Notes: generated by a model from the letters alone, not told the origin. A stretch of DNA of 36,136 nt from Hypsibius dujardini (GCA_001579985.1 LRSR01009465.1:1-36136); one strand, 5' to 3'. Shown: positions 10,431 to 22,248, counted from the first letter of the stretch. A program made the numbers and translations.

Positions 10431-11212
10431 CCAGACAGCCAGACAGACAAACAGACAGGCAGCCAGACGGACAGCCAGATGGTCAGACAGGCAGACAGAC
10501 AGGCAGACAGGCAGACAGTTAGACAGACAGACAGGTAGACAGACAGATCGGAAGGCATGCTAAAGCTAAGCAGACAGAGAGACAGGCGGGGGGACGACAG
10601 AAAGTCCGGCAGGTAGTCTACCACAGAAACAAACAGTCATATGGAGTAGGACGCGCAAATTATTCCGTTTCGTTTAACAATTAAGCTCACCTTGGACGTC
10701 TTTAATGCTTGGGCTCAAAGGCGCCACATAACTCAGCTGGTTCATGGACTTCCCCAGGTTCGGGTTCAACGACAGGGGGGGCCTCGGTCGCCCACCACTG
10801 ACCATAGTCTGCGACTTTACCGGCTGCATCGGTTGCATGATGGCCGCAAGCCGGTCCGGCAAGCTCATATCACGACCCAAGGAAGCGTACTGCGAGGGTG
10901 ATTGTGGCTGGGACAACTGCGTCAAGGCCTGTTGGATCGCGATACCATCGTGGGTTTGGTTGCGCCCCATCTTTCGGCGTCGCGCCGGGACAAGGGATGT
11001 GCGGAGGGTGGTGGACGCTCGTTGGGAGGTGCCAACGGCGACATGACCGGCTTCTTCGCTGCCGCCAGAAGAGTTGCTCTGGCCGACTGTGGAAACTTTC
11101 CTTTTCCTATTGATATCTGTAAACATACGGAATCAGCAATGGCCAATGGACCTTAAAGACAGGTAGGCAGATAGGCAGGCAGACAGGAAGGCAGCCAGGC
11201 AGGCAGGTAGGC

Positions 11213-11249
<37 letters not shown>

Positions 11250-12181
11250 GGCAGACAGATAGGCAGCCAGTCAGGCAGACAGGCAGCCAGTCAGGCAGAC
11301 AGGCAGCCAGTCAGGCAGGAGACAGACAGACAGGCAGGCAGCCAGATAGACAGACAAATGAATAACTTTCCAAACAGATAAAGAAACTGCCAGGCATGTA
11401 GGCACTTGAGTAACCAGACAAAGTGAGTCCACCCACAGGCAGAGAGACAATTACACACTCACCATGTCCAGTCACGTGGCTCATTCTACTCGAATCCGAA
11501 AACACCGAGTCATTATCATTATCCTGCTCCATTATCACAGACTGTGCCGGGTACGGTGGATACCGGCGTGGACAGGTCGAGAAAGAACTCTGCATTGACA
11601 TAGGGCTTTCCGACCGCCGAGACGACGGTGGGACATTCCGTCCCCTGCCGACCGCCGGAGCTGGCCGCAACTCGGTGATCTCATCCATCGTCGTGTCTAC
11701 CAGCATCTCACTGTGGTAAACTCGCCGACCAGCACTGTCGAATTCCGGTCGCATCATCGACCGGGTCTCGTCTTCCTGAATCACAGATGCGGAATGCAAT
11801 CGTTGTCGGGCACTCGCCGACTTGGTCAGACTTTGTCGGCTCGGGACTTCGGTAGATTTGGCACGTCGGAATACTGGTTCGGAACGGTGAGCGCGTCGGT
11901 CGACGCTGGTTTCGCCACTGGTTGTCTCTGAGTCGGCCCGACTCGATGAGCGGAAGCGACTGCTAAACCGCGAGATTCGGGATGAGATTGAGGAAGGTCG
12001 GGCTCGTTCACCGCGGAGCTTCCGTTGGAAATCACAGTGCTCGCGGGCAGTTCGCCAGAGGTGTCTGCAGGCTTCTTTAGTCGCCTACAAAATTGGAACA
12101 GATGTGATCGATTCAACAATGGTCGTTTGTCTGACTGGACAAATCCGGTATCCTACCTATGCGCTCATGCGCCTGTGTCTA

Positions 12182-12224
<43 letters not shown>

Positions 12225-13100
12225 GGCTGTCTGTCTGGCTGTCTCGCTGCCTGTTTGTCTGCCTGCCTGGCTGTCTCGCTGCCTGTTTGTCTGCCTGCCT
12301 GCCTGTCTCTCTGTCTGGCTGGCTGGCTGCCTGTCTATTTCTTCGTTCATCCGTTTGACTGATTGTCTTGTTTGTCTGCCTGCCTGTCTATTCGGTCATC
12401 CACCTGGTCGCTGTCCTATTCCTTTGTTCCTTACTGACTCATACCAGTCGGAATCCGTACGAATAGTTGATGCCGTCCTTGCCGCGCACATGGATCATCA
12501 CACTGGCAGTTCGCAAGGCGGACGAAAGGGACGACAACAGCGGCCACTGCACGTCCTTGTCGATCTTGGTGATGATCGGCCAGGCGTACATGCCCATAAT
12601 TTGGTCGTTCTGAATCAGCAGCACCCCGAACGGGGACAGGCCGAGGAAGGAGTCCGCGTCACCGGACCCGTCCGACTGCACCGGATGCATGTCCACACCG
12701 TAGAGATCAAGTCGCCGAGCCCGAGCCAGGAAGGCGCATTCTGCGTCAGCTTGCTTTTGACCCCTGAAATTAAACACCGCACACTGATAAACAGGCACGC
12801 ACAAATACTACTCACTGCCGGCAGGAGGGATCAACGGGGATTAACGATTTGACATTTCCGGCTTCTACTCTTGCACTAACCCAATGCCTAACAGGGTACT
12901 GTCTCAATGACCTGTTTGACAATTCAGGCTTCCTCCCTTGTCTATTAAGATGTCTGTCTGTCTACAAGTCTGTCTGCCTGTAAGTCTCTGCCTGTCTGTC
13001 TATCTGTCTGTCTGCCTGCGGGTCTGCATGTCTGCCTGCGGGTCTGCATGTCTGTCTGCCTGTAAGTCTGTTTGCCTGCCGTAAGTCTCTCTGCCTGTAA

Positions 13101-13144
<44 letters not shown>

Positions 13145-13739
13145 GCATGTCTGTTTGTACGTCTATTGTCTTTCCCTTTGTCTAGCTGCACGCATGTCTG
13201 TCAGTTGCCTACAGCCTGTCTACCCGTCCTGTCTGTCGATCTCGTGCTCCATTGGACTGTCAGCTTCATCCGTTTTGCTGGTGGTGGAGAAACTTACCGC
13301 AGGGTCTGGTGTTTCATCTCAATCGCCTTGACCAATCGACCATGTGCCGGATCCGGTGCAAAGTTCGAGCGCGTGAATTCCGACGCATAGCCGGGCTCGT
13401 GGCGCGCGGGCTCGTATGATCCGATTTCAGCTGTTTCAGGCAAAAAAAGGGGAGAAGTAAGTTCAAGCACAACGGATAAGACGGACGAGATAAAAACTTT
13501 CGATAGCAATCTTATCAAGACACAAAACACACAATTTTCCGACAAAAGAGACACATCCAATCTGGAGAGATAAAGGAGGGGATGGTGGTTTTGACATACA
13601 TTGCAAAGCGAAGGCCCCAAGATCCGCCAGTGCCTCGTCCGGGGCTGATAGATTCTGATGCAAAATGTCGCGTTTCAATTGAAGGAAAAACTGGTACCTA
13701 CAAAAACGGAAGAAAAACTTAAGGAAACGTTACAGCAGA

Positions 13740-13778
<39 letters not shown>

Positions 13779-14720
13779 GTCTGTCTGCCTGTCTGTCTGT
13801 CTGTCTGCCTGTCTGTAACACTTACCTCGTGCGCTCTTCCAGCAAAAGTTCCGGTGCGGAAGCATAGAACTTGACGGAAAAATAGAAGACATAGGGTTCC
13901 ATGCCTACAATCAAATGCAAGAAACCGCATAAGCCTTTCAAACGTTCGTGCACGGCTCAGTTTTGAGAGACAAAAAAACACGTACATTTGTTGAGCTGCT
14001 TCCGCAGGGACTTTGTCGTGTCCAGCCACTGCACCTGACCGACATCGTCCATATAACGCAGCCCGAAGTACTCCCGCTCCAGCAGCCGCAGACTGTCCAG
14101 CACAAAGTCGAGGAACTCCTTCCCCTTGACGGATGCCTGAAACCACACAGCAAGATAACACACCCATTTTTAAAGTAATCCACTTCCTGTGATTCCAAAA
14201 GTAGACATTCGAATGAAAGGGGTGAAATTATGTTATTATTGTTATCGTGCTTGAAAAAAAAAGACAATTCGTCCCCACGATGAAAAGAAAGTGCTACCCT
14301 TCGCATCAGGCAATTTTCACACCGTGTCAAGCAAACGGCTTTGGAATGTTCTCTTTCGCTGCCTGCATCAAAAGAAGCATGCAAGGGAAAAGGCTCCAAT
14401 TCCGGCCGACCTGAACACGTTACACACGACCCTGACTGAAAAGCCGCAGGAATTTATATTCCCATTCGAAAACTGGAATTTGGATTATATACATACGCGG
14501 TTTGCATGTTTAGTCTGCCTGTCTGTCTGGAGACAACTAACCACATGGCGCATTTCGAATCACGACGGCACAATATGGATCATGTAACCCTTTCTTCAGC
14601 TATTTAGCTCGTTTTCTTGCGTATCGGCCGGCCTGTCTGCGTGTATGTCTGCTTGTCTGGCTGACTGTCTGACTGTCTGACTGACTGTCTGGCTGACTGT
14701 CTGACTGACTGTCTGGCTGA

Positions 14721-14751
<31 letters not shown>

Positions 14752-17700
14752 ACTGACTGTCTGTCTGTTTGTCTGACTGACTGTCTGTCTGTCTGTCTGC
14801 CTATCGGTCTGTTTGTTTGTCTGCCTGTCAGGAGACACATGACCACATGGCGTTTTCCAACCACGCCGGCACAATATGGATCATGTAACCCTTTCTTCAG
14901 CTATTTGGGTCCGTGGGAATATCTTATGACGTCCAGTTGTGTGGCTGCGTCTGTGAAACTGTGGGACCCGCGGGGCGCAGGGCAGGGCCAAGTCGGGGGG
15001 TTATCTTGAAAGTCGTAACCTCGAGAAATTATGACCGTGTGTCTTTTATGAAGATTCACTAGCAATTCTTAATCCTGGGATGCAATTTGTTTGTGTCGCT
15101 CGGAATCGGAGGAGAATCGGGTCGTTAAAGTTTCAAGCTTGACTTGCATCAGCAACAGATTAAGACATCCGAGACTCCCCATCCTTCTCGAAGTGACTGT
15201 GAGAAGGGGATCGCAAAAGCCAAAAGGGTGACTGACTTATTATTCCACTGACGGGGGCTTTTAAAATGTGTTATACGAAAGGGCTGTTTCTCCAAGGCAT
15301 ACGCAAGTGCATCAGGCTCTCAGACAGACAGACAACCGCCTAGCTGATTCGAAAAACGGCAGCCAGAAAGACATGACGCATAAAAGAAACAGACAAATCG
15401 CTTGACAGACAACCAAACAATCAGGCAGGCAGTCAGTCAGACAAACAGACAGACAGTCAGTCAGACAGTCAGCCAGACAGTCAGCCAGACAAACAGACAG
15501 TCAGCCAGACAATCAGCCAGACAAACAGTCAGTCAGACAGTCAGCCAGACAGTCAAACAGACAGACAGTCAGTCAGACAGGCAAGCAAACAGACAGACAT
15601 TCAGACAGTCAGTCAGTCAGTCAAACAGACAATAAGGATCAGAGTAATTATGTAAACAGACAGCTAAGCAGTCAAGCGCAAAAAACCCTCAAACCGTTGT
15701 ACAATTGTAAACAGCCACTCAAAAAACGCCACAATGTCTGTGGTGTCCAATCGACACTCCAATTCAAATAATAATACCCCCCCCCATACTTCTCTAAAAC
15801 ATAAATCAAACACATCACAATTGCTGGCCTCTCAAAAACAGCAAACGCCTCGAGAAAGTCGAGAGCGCACAAGATCTCTCTCGCTCCGTGTGCGCGCGTG
15901 CGCTCTTTCCGTAGAGTTCTCCTACACCGTGGGAACAGGGGTAAACGACAAAGCGTGAATCAACACTGCTAAGGGGTCAGAGCTCCAGCTAACGTGTGCG
16001 CAGACATTGAAAAAAAGCTGCTCAGCAAAGCACCCAAAGGCGCCGGACAATGTCAGTCAGACACAGACATGACAGACATGACAGACAGACACATCACAAA
16101 AAACAGGCCGTCCTAATCACTCAAGTGGTACATCTTCTTTAGAAATTCATGTTTACAGTCAATCATCGGAGAGTATTATTACACAGGTAAATCATCCTGC
16201 TGTCTAAATGAAAAGAAAAGGCCAGAGAAAAACTGTAAAACGGGTGGTCGGAATTTTCGAACGTGTCTGACTGCCTGTCTCTCGTCCCTTTGACGGTGCC
16301 TCTTGAAAAACGTCTTTGCGGAGGGGATGTCTGCCTGTCTGCCTACCTGGCCTGTCTTGTCTGTATGCCTGCCTGGGCTGTCTTGTCTGCCTGCCTGGGT
16401 TGTCTTGTCTGTATGCCTGCCTGGGCTGTCTTGTCTGCCTGCCTGGGCTGTCTTGTCTGTATGCCTGTTTGCCTGCCTGGCCTGATCATGGGTCGTGTCG
16501 TGGCATTCCACATCAATGGGCAATTAAATTAAATTGCCCTTTCCACCCGCAAGACATGTTGTCGCTGTAGACTGTAGAGCCGGTAACATTATCGAGAGAA
16601 CAGGTGGTTAAATAGACATTTCAGGCCCTGTTGGTTGGTGGCTCAATAATATAAATCCTCCGGATGGTGTTCAAATAAGTCATCATCGCTGACGCGGAGT
16701 GAGTGATGACTTGCGAGGAGTGCCTGTTGCCTACGTCGAAGTTCCGGCAAACGTTTCCACGCTGCGCTGGTAGATGGAGGAAAAAACGGACAGACAGACA
16801 GCAACAATCCAGGCAGACAATACGAAAATCGACACCGGAATTCGCAAAACAGACAGACAGTCAGCCAGACAGACAGTCTGCCAGACAGTCTGCCAGACAG
16901 ACAGACAGTCAGCCAGACAGACAGACAGTCAGCCAGACAGACAGACAGTCAGCCAGACAGACAGACAGTCAGCCAGACAGACAGACAGTCAGTCAGCCAG
17001 ACAGACAGGCAGACAAGTATACAGACAGACAGACAGACACTGATAAAACCGAGATTCTGGTCTGGCAGGTCACTTTTCTCCGGAAGAGGGCGATATGGTC
17101 CTGATCAATCTTTCTTTCGAGGTGAGACACATACCAGTCCGGTCCGTTCGGCGGGCTACTTCAGAATAAATATTTCCGATTATGTCTGTGTCTGTGCGTC
17201 AGTATAATTCCAAGCGACAGCCTAAACCAATATTAACGTTGAAAGTGACCAACGCCGGGCCGGAGAGAGCGGAAAAGATGTCAACACACACTGCACGAGA
17301 GAGAGCTGGACGTTGTCAAAATTGAGTAGTCGCTTTTCCTAATAACAGACAGACACCTGGAGAATTCTTGTCACGATCAAGGATCAATAGTGTCTACAAC
17401 AGTTTAAACCCCTTTTACCCTTCTCATCTCACCAATTGATTGATAACTTCAAATTCAATTATATATTTAGTTATTATTTACCTAATTTTTCCTTCAAATT
17501 CTCTGAGATATTATGCCAATATTTTATCCAATTAAATGTTCATCTGACACCCAAATAAAATAAAACAAGCTATTTAGCCCATTTCGGCTTTTAAAATTCA
17601 GCTAAAACTACATAAAATCCTCCCTCGTTTTATTTTATTTCACTCGAGTGCCTGAGAGACATAACACACCACAAAACTATAAATAACTCAGGCCATGACT

Positions 17701-20128
17701 GTAGGAATGGCCGTCGCACTTGAGCAGCCAGGGAGCGTGACGAGAATTATATTGCAGGTTATCATCCATTACGGCGTCTCAAATATCGTCTGCACTGCCT
17801 GCCCGCCTGTCTGTCTGTCTGCCTGTCTGCCTGTCTACCCACCTGCCTGCCTGACTGTCTGTCTGTCTGCCTGCCTGACTATCTGTCTGTCTGCCGGACT
17901 ATCTGTCTGTCTGCCTGCCTGACTGTCTGTCTGCCTGATTGTCTGTTTGCCTGCCTGTCTGTCTGTCTGCCTGCCTGCCCGACTGTCTGTCTGTCTGGCC
18001 AGTGGTCACTTCGAATAACACATCATCAACAGAAGGGGGAAAAGCAGAGAAAAAGTGCACCCCCACAAGACCAGGCCAAGACGGATTTACTTTGTCTTCG
18101 TCCTTACTTCGCCTCTCTCTTCTTGTCTGGCATTTCAAGACGCCGAGCCAGCTCAGGAAATCAATTGTTATCGCTGCACTTGCACGTGTCTGTGACTTTC
18201 CTCTCCGTCCTCCTCCTCTACTCTTTCCGTGCCACCCTCCCCCCCCCCGGCTCTAGTCCAAGTGGTCTCTCTCGGTTCTCTTGATCGAGAGACAATTCTT
18301 CAGGACGACCGGCGATCGACCTTCACTTGCCATATCGGCATTTAGGGTGAGCAACGAAGCATTCTCTGGCAGCACGTCGCGCTCAGTCCAAGGATCAGTA
18401 GGCTCATCGAGCGCGCGTTGAGAAAGGAAATGCCGGATAAGGTGAACAGCCTGTTGCTTTCGCTTCCAGGGGAGCCGAAGGGAGCGCATTGAGGAAGGAG
18501 ACCGAGCGACTGCTGGTTGTTACTCGTATGCGCGAACAAATAAAGCGATTATCGACAAGCGATTTCGTCGAGATTGTCTGTCAAAAAAAAATATCCAGAC
18601 GGAGCCAGCACGTTTTCTGCGTCTTGATTCGTGACCTCAGGTCTGGGAAACAAACCTGAAACACAGCGCAGGCAGACGAAACCGCAGACAAGACAGACAG
18701 AAACCAGACCGACAGAGCGAGAGCAGACACAGACCGAAAGCAGTCAGTAAGACAGACAGACAAACAGACAGGCAGACAAGACAGACAGGTTGGCAGACAA
18801 ACAGACAAAGATCAGACCGACAGAGCGAGAGCAGACACAGACCGAAAGCAGTCAGTCAGACAGACAGACAGACAAACAGACAGGCAGACAAGACAGACAG
18901 GTTGGCAGACAAACAGACTGGCAGACAGACAGACAGGCAGGCAGACAAGACCGGAAACGAAAGGCTTCTTGGAACTTTGACGTTTCCAAACGTCCAGTAA
19001 ATTCCGGGCCGTTGTCTCTGATGCCTGGAGAGTGGAACAACAAATGACCGCCAATCCAAATGACTGGAAAGCTGGCAGACTGCCAATTTGCATTCGGCGT
19101 AGCGAAACGGCACACTTTGAAGACGTCCTCTCTTTCTCTCTCGATTAAGGCGTCGTTGCGTTGTCATCTTTCGAGAAACTGGAATTACAGCCAACAAATC
19201 CCACGCCATATCGCGCCACGGGTCAATTTCGCTGATGAACCGGCAGACACATAAAACTGGCGCACCACATTTCACTCACGCGTGAGCGAAGCAAGAAGCC
19301 CAAAGCACTAAGATCACTTGGCTAGCGCTCGATCACGCTAAAAAGCTAAATGTCCCTTAATTTTAATGCTCGGCAAATTCCGAGAAGACTTAAAATGCAA
19401 TACTTTCACCGACCCTGAAAAGCTCGTCGACAATTAGTCCTTCGAGATGATAAAAAATGTTTCAAAAGAATCAATGATTAGGCGTGACGTCAGATTCTTA
19501 GAAAACAGCACACAAGTTGAACGACGAAGCATGCAAGGTGAAAGCTTGTCAAAATGTCTAAAAGAACATATCCCTCACCTCAGCTTTTGGATTAGGATTA
19601 GAATGACAAAGTAGGACATCGACCAAAATCAAAATCCTTCCAAAGAAGACATACAGGCAGACAGACCGACACACAGACAGGTAGGCACAGACAGATAAAC
19701 AGATAGACAGACAAGCAGACAGACACACAGACAGGTAGGCAGACACACAGACAGACAGGCAGACAGACAGGCAGGCAGACAGACAGACACACTGGCAGGT
19801 AGGCAGACAGACAGACAGACAGGCAGACAGACAGACAGACAACACAATGGCGCCGTGGATGAAACCTGACGTTCCCCACAGCAAACACACATCCATATGC
19901 GATAACGGACGCGCACAAAAATCTCCAACCGTCAGACACACAAAAAGCTGACGGGGAGAGGGAGGGAAAAGATAACGGAAAAGCAAACAAAAAGATTTTC
20001 CGAAAATAAATAAATAATTTATTTCCCCAGCAACGCGCTCGTACCTTGCAGTCATATTCCAGTTCCCGATGGTCCAGCAAAATCACCTTCAAACAGACCA
20101 ATCGGTCACGCAACGGGAACCAAAACAT
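8369..20128 (-). CDS. FERM-domain protein, 4.1 superfamily (EPB41L4/L5 or FRMD-like)
   Basis: A membrane-cortex adaptor by family. Minus-strand exons: 20128-20045, 14136-13986, 13904-13826, 13697-13600, 13430-13298, 12763-12445, 12084-11463, 11116-10691, 10225-9602, 9496-8886, 8635-8369. Phases close to give 1,137 residues. F1 lobe about 8-90 ([14 protein letters not shown] at 46-59); F2 about 95-180 ([12 protein letters not shown] at 106-117); F3 about 200-310 (LYGVDMHPV at 202-210, [16 protein letters not shown] at 292-307). A FERM-adjacent-like SSRFRSSSR follows at 329-337. The rest is disordered, rich in Ser and Pro, with a 12-residue proline repeat. The last junction is less sure: donor CCG|GTTCGT is weak, and reading through it meets TAA seven nucleotides later (8879-8877), giving a 1,051-residue form. 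Yurt/EPB41L5 is my best guess for the closest relative. The start at 20128 has no upstream in-frame stop nearby. Confidence 0.9.
8683..8860. repeat. TGTC microsatellite, FERM gene intron 10
   Basis: TGTC/TATC units fill most of intron 8885-8636. Confidence 0.95.
9525..9593 (+). mobile_element. Solo end of the foldback element in FERM intron 9
   Basis: TTTGTGCTATAACCCGG followed by GCTTGATTGATTGATT and GTTTCCGAAGTTTA matches the left terminus of the copy at 22373. It makes up most of the 105-nt intron 9601-9497, so the intron largely consists of element sequence. Confidence 0.8.
9782..9925 (-). repeat. 36-bp coding minisatellite (12-residue proline repeat)
   Basis: Four in-frame copies in FERM-gene exon 9 encode [12 protein letters not shown]-type units, one with RSAP in place of RPVP. 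The PxxP spacing resembles SH3 ligands. Near identity of the units at DNA level suggests recent expansion and likely length polymorphism. Confidence 0.92.
10387..10590. repeat. GACA microsatellite, FERM gene intron 8
   Basis: GACA units with GCCA and GGCA variants within intron 10690-10226. Confidence 0.95.
11158..11375. repeat. GACA/GGCA microsatellite, FERM gene intron 7
   Basis: Pure GACA core (about 11214-11250) flanked by GGCA-rich units, including three copies of CAGCCAGTCAGGCAGACAGG-like sequence. Within intron 11462-11117. Confidence 0.95.
12178..12400. repeat. TGTC microsatellite, FERM gene intron 6
   Basis: Pure TGTC core followed by TGGC/TGCC variants, including a duplicated CTGTCTCGCTGCCTGTTTGT block. 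Within intron 12444-12085. Confidence 0.95.
12949..13235. repeat. TGTC microsatellite, FERM gene intron 5
   Basis: TGTC with TAAGTCTG and TGCGGGTCTGCATG variants. Within intron 13297-12764. Confidence 0.95.
13738..13818. repeat. TGTC microsatellite, FERM gene intron 3
   Basis: About 20 TGTC-type units in the 128-nt intron 13825-13698, ending a few bases before the donor. Confidence 0.95.
14515..14913. repeat. TGTC/TGAC array between two direct flanking copies
   Basis: A 14630-14830 array of TGTC with many GACTGACTGTCTG variants. It is flanked by two diverged direct copies of an about 90-bp unique block (14520-14610 and 14828-14913), each with ACCACATGGCG and CACAATATGGATCATGTAAC. It lies in FERM intron 1. 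Confidence 0.88.
15318..15640. repeat. GACA/GTCA array, FERM intron 1
   Basis: GACA units mixed with GTCAGTCAGACAGTCAGCCA variants, densest at 15415-15635. The preceding 14914-15317 is unique sequence with no recognisable feature. Confidence 0.92.
15650..16260. other. Unique intronic stretch with no gene seen
   Basis: Within FERM intron 1. It contains a CCCCCCC homopolymer near 15780, a purine/pyrimidine block near 15850-15910 (CTCTCTCGCTCCGTGTGCGC) and a few CAGACATGA units near 16055-16090. No coding exon is supported. Confidence 0.6.
16265..16485. repeat. TGCC/TGTC array with longer period, FERM intron 1
   Basis: Several copies of CTGCCTGCCTGGGCTGTCTT with alternating GTATGCCTG. This is a higher-order unit of about 28 bp grown from the tetranucleotide. 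Confidence 0.9.
16787..17040. repeat. GACA array with 20-bp higher-order unit, FERM intron 1
   Basis: Five or more copies of CAGCCAGACAGACAGACAGT in perfect phase (about 16860-16990). The 16486-16786 block to its left is unique, with nothing recognisable. Confidence 0.93.
17045..17790. other. Unique AT-rich intronic stretch
   Basis: Mostly unique sequence within FERM intron 1, AT-rich from about 17440 to 17640. I see no exon or RNA gene here. Confidence 0.6.
17797..18000. repeat. TGTC/TGCC microsatellite, FERM intron 1
   Basis: TGTC units with frequent CTGCCTGACTGTCTG variants. The unique block 18001-18655 that follows contains one run of eight or more C near 18240 and no supported gene. 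Confidence 0.93.
18660..18960. repeat. GACA array with about 109-bp duplicated block, FERM intron 1
   Basis: Two near-identical blocks (about 18705-18800 and 18812-18920) share CAGACCGACAGAGCGAGAGC, CAGACCGAAAGCAGTCAGT and GACAGGTTGGCAGACAAACA. Duplication therefore included unique sequence beside the microsatellite. The unique 18965-19640 to its right shows no supported gene. Confidence 0.9.
19650..19850. repeat. GACA microsatellite, 5' part of FERM intron 1
   Basis: GACA with GTAGGCA and CACACAGACAG variants, about 200 bp downstream (in transcript sense) of exon 1. Confidence 0.95.
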
Positions 20129-20142
20129 CCCAGCGAGTAAAT

Positions 20143-20312
20143 CCGGTGGAGTTTTTAATTGTCCCCTCCAGCAGTGAGCAACTGCAAAAGCAGCGCCACC
20201 TTTTCCAAATAAATCCCAGCGAATGAATTTATTTAAATCCCGGTGGAGTTTTTAATTGTGTCTTTGAGCAGTGAGCAACTGCAAAGGCAGCGCCCCCTTT
20301 TCCAAATAAATC
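20143..20312 (+). repeat. 97-bp tandem duplication at the FERM/RPS15 divergent region
   Basis: Two copies about 97 bp apart share CCGGTGGAGTTTTTAATTGT, GCAGTGAGCAACTGCAAA and CCTTTTCCAAATAAATC. They begin immediately upstream of the FERM-gene ATG at 20128, so they probably lie in its 5' UTR or promoter. Confidence 0.85.
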
Positions 20313-21069
20313 ACAACAAAAGAAGAAAATTCCATGTCCTGTTGGTATTGTGCGGCTGGGGTTGTTGTTTGGATGGCCAGATCCAGATCCCACGACGCAA
20401 TTACAGATCCCGGAATGCTGCTGTGTGTGTTTGCAACAGGTATGCAGGCAGAGAGAGAGTGGAAGAAGAATGGCGACAAGCTTTCCTTTTCTCAAAGAAC
20501 GCCAAGGAGCCGTTGAGAGAAATCAACGTTTGGGCAAGGGAAATAGTATAAATCAACCACTTTATAGCTTCATGGTAGGTCCTGCTTGCGCTATTTCTAC
20601 TTCAACTGTCTCATACCAAAATTCCATCGGCTCGTTTCGATCGGCCAGCCGGCTCATGCAACGGGCCGGGCACTAAAACCGCAAAAGTTTCACATTTTGT
20701 AACGAAACGAAAAATTTCTATTCAGCTAATTATATTCGCTGAAATATATCAGGGTTATCAGACATTTCTTGTGCAACGCAAAAAGTGCCAAAGCAAAAAG
20801 AATTTAAAGATAAATCTTACGAACCCTAAGCGACAAATCAGTCGACTCGGATCGGGTCAACCCGGCAGTTGCATCCACCAAACCGGCTGTAAGAAATAAA
20901 CGTCTGCTATTGGCTAACGACAGTTCCACCCAATCACCGGCAGTTCTGCCCCAAAAGGGGGCGTGCCTCACATGCCGCATGACACGGAGCAGTGGCACTG
21001 TGATGAAGCACCACGATTTTAGCGAGCTCTTCACAGGTTCTTCCCTTGTTTTTCATCCCGGAATCCACC
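20313..21069. promoter_or_regulatory. Divergent intergenic region upstream of RPS15
   Basis: The genes diverge from ATGs at 20128 (minus) and 21070 (plus). Just before the RPS15 start there is a pyrimidine-rich TTCTTCCCTTGTTTTTC (about 21039-21056). This resembles the terminal oligopyrimidine element of ribosomal-protein mRNAs. The transcription start is not visible from sequence, so this is a suggestion. No clear TATA box was seen. Confidence 0.45.
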
Positions 21070-22094
21070 ATGGCGGTAGGTAATAATTCCCGCGACAGCC
21101 AAATCAAATGCCCATGCCCTTTCTTCGTAGGACCAAATCGATGCGGAGGAGTTGAAGAAGAAGCGTCAGTTCCGTAAATTCGCCTACCGCGGCGTGGATT
21201 TGGAGCAGCTCTTGACGTTGAATTTGTACGGGTCTCCCACGGTTTTCCCCTGCCTCAATCACGGATTTTGGCTGCTTCTGATGGTTTTCTCACTTTCTCA
21301 TACAGGCAGGAGGTGACTAAACTGCTACCATGCCGTGCGCGGCGTGTGATTCGTCGTGGCGCCAAGCATAAGAAGAGCGCTTTGATGAAGAAGCTCAGGA
21401 ATGCCAAGAAGGTAAGGGATTTTGCAAACACGCTTATTCTTCTACCTCTTGCGGATGGGTTCGACAGAATAGCTTTCGTTTTTTTTAATAAGCCCGAGAA
21501 ACTTGACATGTCAGCTCAAACTACACAATTGTAAAATAAGTTTTAATGTAATCAATCAATCAATCGACGCATGACGTAGTGTGTTCCTGTTGTAAGCATT
21601 GAAATACTGCCTTGATTGATTGATTAACTGCGTTGTTGGACTGTACTGATTGATTGATTGACTATGGATTGATTGATTGATTGGCTGTATTGAAGAATGT
21701 ATTAGTCTCTCTGAGTTGATTGGAATCATTTGAATGAGAGATTCCTGCATTTATTCTCTGCTTCCCGTAGAACGCTCCAGTGAATGAGAAGCCGGAAGTA
21801 GTGAAGACTCACCTCCGGAATGCCATCATTCTCCCCGAGATGATTGGCTGCGTGGTCGGCATCCACAATGGAAAGGTCTACAATCAAGTGGAGATAAAAG
21901 TAAGCCCGCCTTCCTTCCCCCCTCGACCTGTAGTGCGGCTTACCACCGTTATGTGGATTAGTCAAGCTGTTTGTTTTCAGCCCGAGATGATCGGACATTA
22001 TTTGGGAGAGTTTTCGATGACGTACAAGCCTGTCAAGCACGGTCGACCTGGTATCGGAGCCACCCACTCTTCCCGTTTTATTCCTCTCAAATAG
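21070..22094 (+). CDS. RPS15: 40S ribosomal protein S15 (uS19)
   Basis: A small-subunit head protein. Exons: 21070-21075 (only Met-Ala), 21131-21225, 21306-21411, 21771-21899, 21981-22094 (stop TAG). Phases close to give 149 residues, against 145 in human. The start sits in a near-ideal context (CCACCATGG). Recognised family blocks: [20 protein letters not shown] near the N-terminus, a basic central segment, then [39 protein letters not shown] and the invariant tail [18 protein letters not shown]. Splitting the first two codons into their own exon is common in ribosomal-protein genes. Unlike its neighbours, its introns hold no TGTC array; intron 3 holds TGAT repeats only. The gene appears intact and functional. 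Confidence 0.98.
21548..21685. repeat. AATC/TGAT tetranucleotide clusters, RPS15 intron 3
   Basis: A short AATC run (about 21550-21566) followed by TGAT runs in opposite orientation (about 21612-21685). Together they could fold back on each other. Confidence 0.85.
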
Positions 22095-22248
22095 AAGGCG
22101 ACCGAACAATGCTTTGTCTCTGTGCATCTGCAGTTTTGTGGGCTTTTCGTTTGGCCGGAAGCAGTGAAGATTCGCTGAATTTAGACTGGAAATGAGAAAC
22201 AACAAAACTATCCAGAGATGAAAAGTGTTTTCTGACGTGCAGCTTCCC

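Noticed and set aside
11826-12119. Longer minus-strand frame ending at the AGCCGACAAAGTC region for FERM exon 7
   Set aside because: It needs phase 1 after exon 6, but exon 6 ends in phase 0. The phase-0 frame instead restores the FERM C-terminal block [16 protein letters not shown].
18253-18539. Overlapping unique minus-strand frames in FERM intron 1
   Set aside because: Short, no family resemblance, no convincing splice pair in phase with exons 1 and 2. Treated as intronic.
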